From Clostridium sp. 26_22 (GTDB taxonomy: Bacteria; Bacillota; Clostridia; TANB77; CAG-508), in assembly GCA_001916005.1 (NCBI GenBank), contig MNRP01000021.1, positions 1-6,020 on the forward strand: a stretch of 6,020 nt of DNA. Reading direction: 5' to 3'. The notes below the pieces were generated by a model. That model saw nothing but the letters and a program-made list of their open reading frames with translations. It made no database searches and was not told where the DNA came from. The first letter of the stretch is position 1; every line of letters starts with the position of its first letter. Position numbers and translations under genes: made by a program. Positions 1-5,271 of the stretch are shown in pieces.

Positions 1-2
1 AA

Positions 3-2030
3 ATAGGAGGCTTTAAAGCAGATGGAAGTAACTATTATTCACAAGAGTACAGTGTTACAAGTAATGTAAATGTATCTAATTATACAGTTACATCAATTAG
101 TAATTTTCCAGAAGGAAGTTATATTGCAGATTTAAGTGGTAATGCAAAAACTACATTTAGTGGTAATGAACATTTTAAAGTTGTAGTTCCTAAAGATAAA
201 ATTTTAGATAATTTTGATGGAAAAATATCATTAAATGGTAAAGTAAAAAGTTACCCAGTATTTTTTGGACAAAGCCCAAATCCTAATTGGCAAAATTATG
301 CATTAACTTATGATGCATATTATACAGCAGGTGGAGAAACAACATTATCAGTAGATGCTTATAAATCAAAAATAAAAGTTATAAAAATAGATAATGAAAC
401 AAAAAAATCAATAGCAGGAGTAGAATTTAATTTTAGATATAGTGATGGACAAAATATTGGAAACTATAAAACTGATTCTCAAGGTTGTATTGAATTGAGC
501 AAATTAAAACAAGGAAAAGTAATTGCTACAGAAATAGCAACAAAATCTGAATACATTTTGGATGACAAAGAAAATGAAATTCTTTTAGATTATGATACAT
601 ATAAAGAATTAACAATTGGAAATGAACACAAAAGAGGGGACTTAAGTGTATATAAAGTAGATGCTGACAATAAAAAAATAACTTTGGGTGGAGTTGAATT
701 TGCATTATATTCACACGAATTTCAAAAAATAACAGGACATTATACAACTGATGCAAACGGCGAAATTCATATTAAAGGTTTAAGAACAGGAGAATGGTCA
801 TTAATTGAAGAAAAAACCGGAAAATGGTATAACCTTAATGAAAATCCAATTGAAATAAAAATAAATTGGAATGAAATTACTAATACAACAGTAGAAAATG
901 AATTAAAAAAATCACAAATAAAAATTATAAAAGTTGACAAGGAAAATCATGAAGTAAAATTAAAAGATGTTGAACTTGAAGTTTTAGACAAAGATGGGAA
1001 TGTTTTAGAAAAATTAAAAACAGATAAAAATGGAGAATGTTATACAAAAAGATATGCAGTAAGAGATTACCCTGAATTATATATAAGAGAAACAAAAACA
1101 AATGAAAAATATGTATTAGATACAGAAATGAAGAAAATCATATTAAAAGAAAATGAGATTGTTAATTATACATTTGAAAATCAAAAAATATATGGACAAA
1201 TTAAAGTAATAAAAACATCAGAAGAAGACAACAAAATAAATGGAGATAAAAAAGGAACACCAATTCCAAATGTATCTTTTGGAGTATATGATGAAAACAA
1301 AAACTTTATAGAGAAAATTACAACAGGAGCAGATGGAATTGCAATTACAAGTAAATTAGAAAAAGGCAAAAAATATATAAAAGAATTGGAAGGGGAATCT
1401 GGAGAATGGTATCAATTAAACGAAAATGAATATTCAGCAGAGATAGTTAAACATGGTGAAATTGTTGAATTAAACATTACCAATAAACCTGATAATCCAG
1501 ATATAGATGTTGAAAAAGATGGAATTATTCAGACAACAGCAAATCAAGAGATTAAATATGATTTTACAATAAAAAATACAGGTAATGTGCCATTAAAAGA
1601 TTTTACTTGGTATGATTATTTACCAACAGACTATGTAACTGCTACAAAACTTGTAACTGGAACATATAATCAAGATTTAAATTATGCCGTATATTATAAA
1701 ACGAATAAAAAGGATTATAGATTATTAAGAGATAATTTGAATACACAAACAAATAACTATATTGATTTTTCAAATTTAGAATTAGAAGCGGATGAGTATG
1801 TAACAGAATTTAAAGCAGAGTTTGGAAAAGTAGATGTAGGATTTTCTTCAGTAGAAAAACCACAATTATTTGTAAAAGTTAAAGCTTCAGTAAAAGAAGA
1901 TGATACATTTACAAACAAAACAAAAGTAGAAGGATATCACAAAACATATTATGTATTTGATGAGGATGATCACACTACAAAAGTATATGAAAAAAAATTA
2001 GAAGTAAAATTACCAAGAACAGGATGTTAG
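3..2030 (+). CDS. Thioester/Cna-B (SpaA-type) surface adhesin, 5' truncated by the window
   Basis: The frame is open from the first complete codon, so the true start lies upstream; 675 residues are visible. Residues 1-120 resemble the beta-rich segment that follows the thioester domain in clostridial TQXA-type adhesins (VVVPKDKI, YPVFFGQSP, WQNYAL). Four Cna-B domains follow at about 122-211, 212-303, 304-397 and 398-498. Each starts with an IKVIK-like strand carrying the Lys, has a mid-domain Glu (for example LIEEK, IRETK, IKELE) and ends in Asn (IGN, VEN, FEN, ITN), which fits the Lys-Glu-Asn isopeptide triad. Residues 499-667 look like a DUF11-type stalk domain (TIKNTGNVPL). The chain ends with LPRTG at 670-674 plus one Cys, with no membrane segment or basic tail. 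Known relatives are cell-wall adhesins or pilins binding host surfaces; the ligand here is unknown. No hydrophobic stretch anchors the visible part. Confidence 0.92.
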   Translation: MGGFKADGSNYYSQEYSVTSNVNVSNYTVTSISNFPEGSYIADLSGNAKTTFSGNEHFKVVVPKDKILDNFDGKISLNGKVKSYPVFFGQSPNPNWQNYALTYDAYYTAGGETTLSVDAYKSKIKVIKIDNETKKSIAGVEFNFRYSDGQNIGNYKTDSQGCIELSKLKQGKVIATEIATKSEYILDDKENEILLDYDTYKELTIGNEHKRGDLSVYKVDADNKKITLGGVEFALYSHEFQKITGHYTTDANGEIHIKGLRTGEWSLIEEKTGKWYNLNENPIEIKINWNEITNTTVENELKKSQIKIIKVDKENHEVKLKDVELEVLDKDGNVLEKLKTDKNGECYTKRYAVRDYPELYIRETKTNEKYVLDTEMKKIILKENEIVNYTFENQKIYGQIKVIKTSEEDNKINGDKKGTPIPNVSFGVYDENKNFIEKITTGADGIAITSKLEKGKKYIKELEGESGEWYQLNENEYSAEIVKHGEIVELNITNKPDNPDIDVEKDGIIQTTANQEIKYDFTIKNTGNVPLKDFTWYDYLPTDYVTATKLVTGTYNQDLNYAVYYKTNKKDYRLLRDNLNTQTNNYIDFSNLELEADEYVTEFKAEFGKVDVGFSSVEKPQLFVKVKASVKEDDTFTNKTKVEGYHKTYYVFDEDDHTTKVYEKKLEVKLPRTGC

Positions 2031-2040
2031 AATATATTTT

Positions 2041-2068
2041 GGAGAGTTCAAATAGAACTCTCCTTTTT
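2041..2068 (+). terminator. Rho-independent terminator after the adhesin gene
   Basis: A perfect 9-bp stem pairs GGAGAGTTC (2041-2049) with GAACTCTCC (2055-2063) around the loop AAATA, followed by five T. It begins 10 bases after the adhesin stop and ends 22 bases before the next start codon, so it should separate the adhesin transcript from the downstream cluster or attenuate readthrough into it. Confidence 0.9.
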
Positions 2069-2090
2069 GAAAAAAGAAAGGATTGATAAT

Positions 2091-2693
2091 ATGAAAAACA
2101 TAAAATTAGAACAAATGGAAGAATTGGATGCCAAAATTGAAAAAATAAATTATGATTTATCAGGATTAGAATCAAGAAAAAAAGAAATGGAAAATAGTAA
2201 ATTTGATAAACAACAAAACATAGAAAAATTAGAAGAAGAAAAAAGAGCAATATTAGCCAAAACAGATAAAATGAATAGATTAGAGAAAATAATTTATATA
2301 GCATTTGCATCAAAAAATGATTTAAAACAAGTAGATTTACTAAATGCAAAAATTACAGAGTTAAGAAATGAAAAAGATAGTATACAGGGAAAAATCGATA
2401 TTCAAAATAAATTATATGCAGATACAATTAAAGAAAAAGATAATTATATAGAACAGAGAAGACAATTATATGTTGAAAATACAAAGATTCATGTACAAGA
2501 AAAAGAAGATACAGTAAAAACAACACATGTACAGGATTTGGCTAGAATTCATAAGATTGCAAAACAATATGAGAGTAGTGAAATTATGCAAAAAGTATCT
2601 CAAACAATAGAAAAATATATTAATAAGATATTTGAAAATACCAAAGAAAATGAAAAAAATGAAGTGGATAAAGAGGAAGAGGCAGAAGCATAG
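2091..2693 (+). CDS. Coiled-coil protein of unknown function
   Basis: A 200-residue protein that I do not recognise. I chose ATG 2091 because a purine-rich site (AAAGAAAGGA, ending at 2082) precedes it by 8-9 bases; an in-frame TTG at 2067 lies inside the T-tract of the terminator and is unlikely. Residues 1-60 and 80-140 are rich in Glu, Lys, Leu and Ile with heptad-like spacing, suggesting two long helical segments flanking a short more hydrophobic patch (RLEKIIYIAFASK, about 65-77). The C-terminal 20 residues are very acidic. There is no signal peptide and no convincing membrane segment, so it is probably cytoplasmic and may be a scaffold or a partner of its neighbours. It opens a tightly spaced cluster with the ArdC/LtrC-like gene. 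No clear promoter is visible in the 60-base gap upstream. Confidence 0.85.
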   Translation: MKNIKLEQMEELDAKIEKINYDLSGLESRKKEMENSKFDKQQNIEKLEEEKRAILAKTDKMNRLEKIIYIAFASKNDLKQVDLLNAKITELRNEKDSIQGKIDIQNKLYADTIKEKDNYIEQRRQLYVENTKIHVQEKEDTVKTTHVQDLARIHKIAKQYESSEIMQKVSQTIEKYINKIFENTKENEKNEVDKEEEAEA

Positions 2694-2704
2694 AAGGAGA
2701 AAAG

Positions 2705-2824
2705 TTGAAAGAAGTAGTAGTAAAAAAAATAAGAAAAGAAAATTCAGGATATAAAAAGATTTATTCTACAATGAGTTATAATATAAAAATTAAGAAAAGT
2801 TTGAAAAAGAAAGCAGGTGATTAA
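2705..2824 (+). CDS. Small basic protein (39 residues), hypothetical
   Basis: A short frame starts at TTG 2705, six bases after a strong AAGGAG ribosome binding site (2694-2699), and ends at TAA 2822-2824. It lies 11 bases after the preceding gene and overlaps the GTG of the next one by 8 bases, the arrangement expected of translationally coupled genes. The product is strongly basic, with about 14 Lys or Arg among 39 residues and a Lys cluster near the C-terminus (IKIKKSLKKK), so nucleic acid binding is possible but unproven. I do not recognise a family. An alternative is that it is a leader whose translation passes ribosomes to the ArdC/LtrC-like gene, whose own start signals are poor. Evidence rests on the ribosome site and layout only. 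Confidence 0.5.
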   Translation: MKEVVVKKIRKENSGYKKIYSTMSYNIKIKKSLKKKAGD

Positions 2825-3563
2825 TATAGATGATAGAGTACAAGAATTAATAAATAGTACAAATGAAATGGCACAAGAAACATTTGAAAATCCAAGTAAA
2901 ATGCGTGACTTTTTAAAAACATTAGCAACAATGTATAATACAAGTTACAATAATATTCTATTATTGAAATCACAAAGAGATAATGTATCATTTATAGCAA
3001 CTAAAGAAGAATATCAAAAATATAAATATAAAATTAAAGATGACGAAAAACCACTTGAAATAATAAAAAGAATAAAAATAAATAATGATGTTAAATTTAA
3101 GGTAGTAGAAGTTTACGATATATCACAAACAGATGCTATAATAAAAAAGAAGGAATATAAAAAAGAATATATAGATACGATCTTAAAAGGAATGTGTGCT
3201 AGAAGAAGTTTATATTATGATACCAATAGTCAAATGGCTAATATTGAATCAATTGTTAGTGATATAAGTCATAATACAAGAAATTCAAATATTCCATATT
3301 TTGATGTTGATAAATATGCAAGTCAAAGTCAGACAGAGGTTATAGCAACTATTTTTGCAGTAGCAAAAAAATTAGGAATTAATACAAGAAACTATAACAT
3401 AACAGAAGTATGTAAATGGGGAGTTGATAAAGAAAATCGAAGGTTAAAAGAAAGTTTGAAATATATGCAAAAATTTGTGAATTATTTCGTTAAAGATTTT
3501 GAATCACAGGAAAAGATATATAAAATAGAAAAGCAAAAAGAAGATGAAGAAGAAATGGAATAA
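2817..3563 (+). CDS. ArdC-N/LtrC-like protein (DUF1738 family) with degenerate zincin part
   Basis: This 248-residue protein (if GTG 2817 is used) resembles LtrC-type proteins of Gram-positive conjugative elements. Residues 24-106 match the ArdC N-terminal single-stranded-DNA-binding domain: a helix with YNNILLLKSQ, then FIATKEEYQKY, a Lys-rich turn, and the typical KVVEVYDISQT strand at 95-105. Residues 130-228 follow the order of the LtrC C-terminal metallopeptidase-like domain, including EVIATIFAVAKKLGI (174-188) and the Trp of CKWG (199-202). Where relatives have HExxH this protein has SDISH (148-152), so one His is lost and catalysis is doubtful. The tail is acidic. ArdC-type proteins protect incoming DNA during conjugation; that role here is an inference. 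The start is uncertain: AGGTG at 2815-2819 would serve an in-frame ATA at 2826 better than the GTG. Confidence 0.75.
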   Translation: MINIDDRVQELINSTNEMAQETFENPSKMRDFLKTLATMYNTSYNNILLLKSQRDNVSFIATKEEYQKYKYKIKDDEKPLEIIKRIKINNDVKFKVVEVYDISQTDAIIKKKEYKKEYIDTILKGMCARRSLYYDTNSQMANIESIVSDISHNTRNSNIPYFDVDKYASQSQTEVIATIFAVAKKLGINTRNYNITEVCKWGVDKENRRLKESLKYMQKFVNYFVKDFESQEKIYKIEKQKEDEEEME

Positions 3564-3588
3564 AGAACTCCATTTAAGAAAGGTGATT

Positions 3589-4221
3589 ATGGAAGAAAAA
3601 TTTTCAATAGAAATGAATAAAGATGAAATGTTAAGGTACTATGAAAATAAAATAGTAGAAGATGGAATAAAAAGTTGTTCTGAATTTAATACAATAGTGA
3701 ACTTGACAGATTACAATACTAAAGAAATAAAGTTAGAAAAATATAAAAATGAAATATTACAATTATTATATCGAGATGAAAGAGTAGCAGATGTAGTAAT
3801 TGATGACGAATTTAATGTAGATATGGTTTTTTATACAGATTATTGTCCATTTTATTATGATGATGAAAAAAATATTATATATAATCAAATAATGGATAGC
3901 CCAACTTATCAAGGAATAGAATTAGCAGAATTTGTTGGGTATATGGGAAAAAGAGTAATAGAAGATTCTTATATAAGTACAAGAAATTTAATTAATAACT
4001 ATGTTCAAACTAAAAGTTTAAAAGATACAGATAAAGAAATTTTAGCAAATTTTTTGAAAAAGAGTATTATAGAAACAGGTTTTTCTGAAAAATATATAGA
4101 TAATATAAATGTATTTGTAACTTATAAAAATTTTCAAGAATTAGAAAAAGGATTAATGGAGATTGTAAAACAAAAGGATAATGAAGCACTAAAAAAATTC
4201 GAAGAAGAGGAATTTGAATAG
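3589..4221 (+). CDS. Acidic protein of unknown function
   Basis: A 210-residue protein that I do not recognise. ATG 3589 is preceded by a good AAAGGTGAT ribosome site (3579-3587); an in-frame ATG at 3544 overlaps the upstream gene, has no such site and is rejected. The sequence appears mixed alpha/beta and cytoplasmic. An N-terminal helical stretch is followed by beta-like segments around 66-88 (VADVVIDDEFNVDMVFYTDY) and then a helical C-terminal half rich in Lys and Glu, ending in EEEEFE. Two Cys and several aromatic residues sit near CPFYY (about 89-93), without any recognisable metal or catalytic motif. It begins 25 bases after the ArdC/LtrC-like gene and is the last gene before a terminator, so it is very probably co-transcribed with it and may belong to the same mobile-element module. 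Confidence 0.85.
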   Translation: MEEKFSIEMNKDEMLRYYENKIVEDGIKSCSEFNTIVNLTDYNTKEIKLEKYKNEILQLLYRDERVADVVIDDEFNVDMVFYTDYCPFYYDDEKNIIYNQIMDSPTYQGIELAEFVGYMGKRVIEDSYISTRNLINNYVQTKSLKDTDKEILANFLKKSIIETGFSEKYIDNINVFVTYKNFQELEKGLMEIVKQKDNEALKKFEEEEFE

Positions 4222-4230
4222 CAAAAAAGG

Positions 4231-4260
4231 CTCTAGCTTATAAATTGGCTAGAGTTTTTT
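4231..4260 (+). terminator. Rho-independent terminator closing the 2091-4221 cluster
   Basis: CTCTAGC (4231-4237) pairs with GCTAGAG (4248-4254) around a 10-base loop and is followed directly by six T (4255-4260). It starts 9 bases after the stop codon of the acidic protein gene. Confidence 0.88.
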
Positions 4261-4496
4261 ATTTATTAAAATGAATAAGAGAACGAGAGATGCCATAAAC
4301 TCGTTATAAAATAATAAAGTGATAGCTCTGATGGAGGCGATGCTATAAAGTCCATTCGTATGATTACAAAGAATCTATTTGTAAGAAATGCGTCAGTGAG
4401 ATTTTGTAACATATACTCACAATAAATAAAGAGTTTCAGGAGGCAAAACTTGTAAAAGGGATACACGAGTGTAAAAAGTTTGGGCAAGGATGGACA

Positions 4497-4607
4497 ATGT
4501 TATTTTATATAACAGCATTTGTGGTAAATATTATTATTTACATACTAGATTATCATAAACGAAATGATGGGATGAGGGGTTTCGTTTATGGTGTATTATT
4601 TTTTTGA
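4497..4607 (+). CDS. Possible 36-residue single-pass membrane peptide
   Basis: ATG 4497 follows AAGGA (4486-4490) at a good 6-base spacing. The frame encodes a hydrophobic N-terminal segment (FYITAFVVNIIIYILDY, residues 3-19), then a basic turn (HKRNDGMR) and a short hydrophobic end. This has the look of a small membrane or toxin-like peptide. Against it, the large 4554-4590 inverted repeat lies inside the frame, AT-rich DNA easily encodes hydrophobic runs, and no family is recognised. The same frame stays open upstream to a TAA at 4407-4409 and shows protein-like text beyond it (CKKC before the stop), so it could also be the remnant of a longer gene. Confidence 0.25.
   Translation: MLFYITAFVVNIIIYILDYHKRNDGMRGFVYGVLFF
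4554..4590 (+). repeat. Large inverted repeat (11-bp perfect stem)
   Basis: CATAAACGAAA (4554-4564) and its exact reverse complement TTTCGTTTATG (4580-4590) enclose a G-rich 15-base loop. A run of seven T begins 8 bases further on (4599-4605), so it could act as a weak terminator on the + strand. The spacing is longer than in the other terminators here, so an operator, recombination site or transfer-origin hairpin is equally possible. Confidence 0.75.
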
Positions 4608-4629
4608 ATATAAGGGGATAATACATCAT
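4588..4629 (+). repeat. Second inverted repeat overlapping the first by 3 bases
   Basis: ATGGTGTATTAT (4588-4599) pairs with ATAATACATCAT (4618-4629) over 12 positions with a single G-T wobble, leaving the T-run in the loop. It shares bases 4588-4590 with the preceding stem, so the two structures can partly compete in a transcript. Confidence 0.6.
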
Positions 4630-4656
4630 TTTACTCATTCAAGGATTTCAGGGTTT

Positions 4657-4675
4657 CAGATTTTTATAAAATCTG
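4657..4675 (+). repeat. Short inverted repeat upstream of the promoter
   Basis: CAGATTTT (4657-4664) and AAAATCTG (4668-4675) form an 8-bp dyad with a 3-base centre. It ends 10 bases before the -35 box and is preceded by a direct TTTCAG repeat (4646-4659 region), a plausible regulator binding site. The function is not shown. Confidence 0.5.
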
Positions 4676-4685
4676 TAAAGATAAG

Positions 4686-4714
4686 TTGACAATTAGTTTA
4701 AACAGAGTTAATAT
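4686..4714 (+). promoter_or_regulatory. Sigma-A-type promoter for the 4745 gene
   Basis: A perfect -35 box TTGACA (4686-4691) is followed after 17 bases by TAATAT (4709-4714), a fair -10 box. The spacer contains the 8-bp palindrome GTTTAAAC (4696-4703), which could be an operator for a repressor covering the promoter. Confidence 0.75.
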
Positions 4715-4718
4715 CACA

Positions 4719-4744
4719 CACAACTTAAGAGAGGAGGAGTTGTG
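4719..4744 (+). promoter_or_regulatory. Hairpin presenting the ribosome binding site
   Basis: CACAACT (4719-4725) and AGTTGTG (4738-4744) form a perfect 7-bp stem whose 12-base loop carries a full AGGAGG ribosome site (4732-4737). The stem ends exactly at the ATG at 4745. In the leader mRNA this could expose or limit the ribosome site, or the DNA dyad could bind a regulator. Confidence 0.55.
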
Positions 4745-4969
4745 ATGAGAAGGCTTGTTATTATTGATCAAGATGGAAATTCAATTAAAAATGATATCTT
4801 TGAAAAAATATTTGATATTAGAGAAAGTGAAATTGAAAGAAAATTGGAAGTAAGAGAAAGTTTTATAAAAGAAAATAATTTAAAAGATATAACACATGAT
4901 GATGTAATTAAAGAAATTCAAACAATACCAAATATTGATTCAAGGCAAAAAAAAGAATACTTGATATGA
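4745..4969 (+). CDS. Small hypothetical protein (74 residues)
   Basis: I do not recognise this protein. ATG 4745 is preferred over the adjoining GTG 4742 because AGGAGG (4732-4737) is 7 bases from the ATG but only 4 from the GTG. The product begins with a short beta-like stretch (RLVIIDQDGNSI) and continues as charged, probably helical sequence, with no membrane segment, signal or Cys motif. It has its own good promoter, so it begins a new transcription unit after the non-coding stretch. Its TGA overlaps the ATG of the next frame as ATGA. An A8 run at 4947-4954, close to its 3' end, would let a -1 slip continue into that frame, giving a joined product of about 112 residues. It may therefore be the first part of one gene that is either interrupted or recoded. 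Confidence 0.75.
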   Translation: MRRLVIIDQDGNSIKNDIFEKIFDIRESEIERKLEVRESFIKENNLKDITHDDVIKEIQTIPNIDSRQKKEYLI

Positions 4970-5082
4970 TAGATAAGTTATTAGAAAATAGATCAAGGAT
5001 TCAAAGTTTTGATTGTAAATTGTATTATGAGTCAGGAATCCAAGATGTTATAGGTATATTATTTAGAGAAAAAAGTTATTAA
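4966..5082 (+). CDS. Small overlapping hypothetical protein (38 residues) or 3' part of the previous gene
   Basis: ATG 4966 overlaps the preceding stop as ATGA, the usual layout of translationally coupled genes. The frame runs to TAA 5080-5082 and encodes a charged helix (MIDKLLENRSRIQSFD) followed by CKLYYESGIQDVIGILF. No family is recognised. It has no separate ribosome site of note, which fits either coupling or a -1 frameshift at the upstream A8 run; read that way the junction would be QKKRILDMIDK. A terminator begins 32 bases downstream, so it ends its transcription unit. Confidence 0.55.
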   Translation: MIDKLLENRSRIQSFDCKLYYESGIQDVIGILFREKSY

Positions 5083-5113
5083 AATAGAACATATTTATAA
5101 TGAGATTGTTATT

Positions 5114-5147
5114 AAAAAGTAAGTGGTAAGAAAATCACTTATTTTTT
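5114..5147 (+). terminator. Rho-independent terminator after the two small genes
   Basis: The 12-base arm ending in TAAGTG (5114-5125) pairs with CACTTA followed by six T (5136-5147), with one G-T wobble and a 10-base loop. The stem core is 6 bp of mixed sequence and the A/T arms extend it, so it could also work for the opposite strand. Confidence 0.75.
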
Positions 5148-5203
5148 AATGAAAATTTTTAGTTTTTAAATAAAAATATTTGATATGAAAAATGGATTGA
5201 TAG

Positions 5204-5232
5204 TTGATAATTATGCACTTTTGTGATATAAA
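5204..5232 (+). promoter_or_regulatory. Extended -10 promoter for the 5272 operon
   Basis: TTGATA (5204-5209) and TATAAA (5227-5232) are separated by exactly 17 bases, and TGA just before the -10 box gives the extended -10 form TGnTATAAA. The -35 box is the second copy of a tandem heptamer, TTGATAG then TTGATAA (5197-5210). The start codon of the first gene lies 40 bases downstream. Confidence 0.75.
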
Positions 5233-5271
5233 AAAATAAGTTTATGTAAGAAATAGAAGAGGTAACAAACA

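Larger units (their letters stand above)
4261..4685. other. Non-coding, structured intergenic stretch
   Basis: About 425 bases lie between the terminator and the next promoter without a confident gene on either strand. Bases 4310-4500 look visibly richer in G and C than the neighbouring genes. Several short inverted repeats are present: AACGAG/CTCGTT (4282-4287 with 4300-4305), the palindrome TACACGAGTGTA (4462-4473), an 11-bp stem at 4554-4590, a 12-pair stem at 4588-4629 and an 8-bp stem at 4657-4675. It may hold a structured RNA, a transfer origin, regulatory sites or a decayed gene; the sequence does not decide among these. One small reading frame is listed separately. Confidence 0.6.

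Noticed and set aside
526..756. Minus-strand frames within 526-756, 1181-1369 and 1975-2349
   Set aside because: They lie opposite well-supported + strand genes, are rich in Phe, Leu and Ile as expected of antisense of Lys/Glu-rich AT-rich genes, and have no ribosome sites.
495..2030. Adhesin gene starting at TTG 495
   Set aside because: The same frame is open to the left edge of the window with matching Cna-B and stalk sequence, and no ribosome site precedes 495.
2067..2693. TTG 2067 as start of the coiled-coil gene
   Set aside because: It lies in the terminator T-tract; ATG 2091 has a proper ribosome site.
3544..3588. Upstream ATG 3544 for the acidic protein
   Set aside because: It lies inside the previous gene without a ribosome site, while ATG 3589 has AAAGGTGAT right before it.
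4271..4425. Tiny + strand peptides at 4271 (12 residues) and 4360 (21 residues)
   Set aside because: They are too short to support and have no well-spaced ribosome site.
4266..4487. Minus-strand 73-residue frame in the gene-free block
   Set aside because: Composition looks random, no family is recognised, and no convincing ribosome site lies ahead of it.
4261..4740. tRNA, rRNA, CRISPR array or known riboswitch in the gene-free block
   Set aside because: I see no cloverleaf with a CCA-side T-arm, no rRNA-like text, no regularly spaced repeats and no riboswitch core I can recognise.
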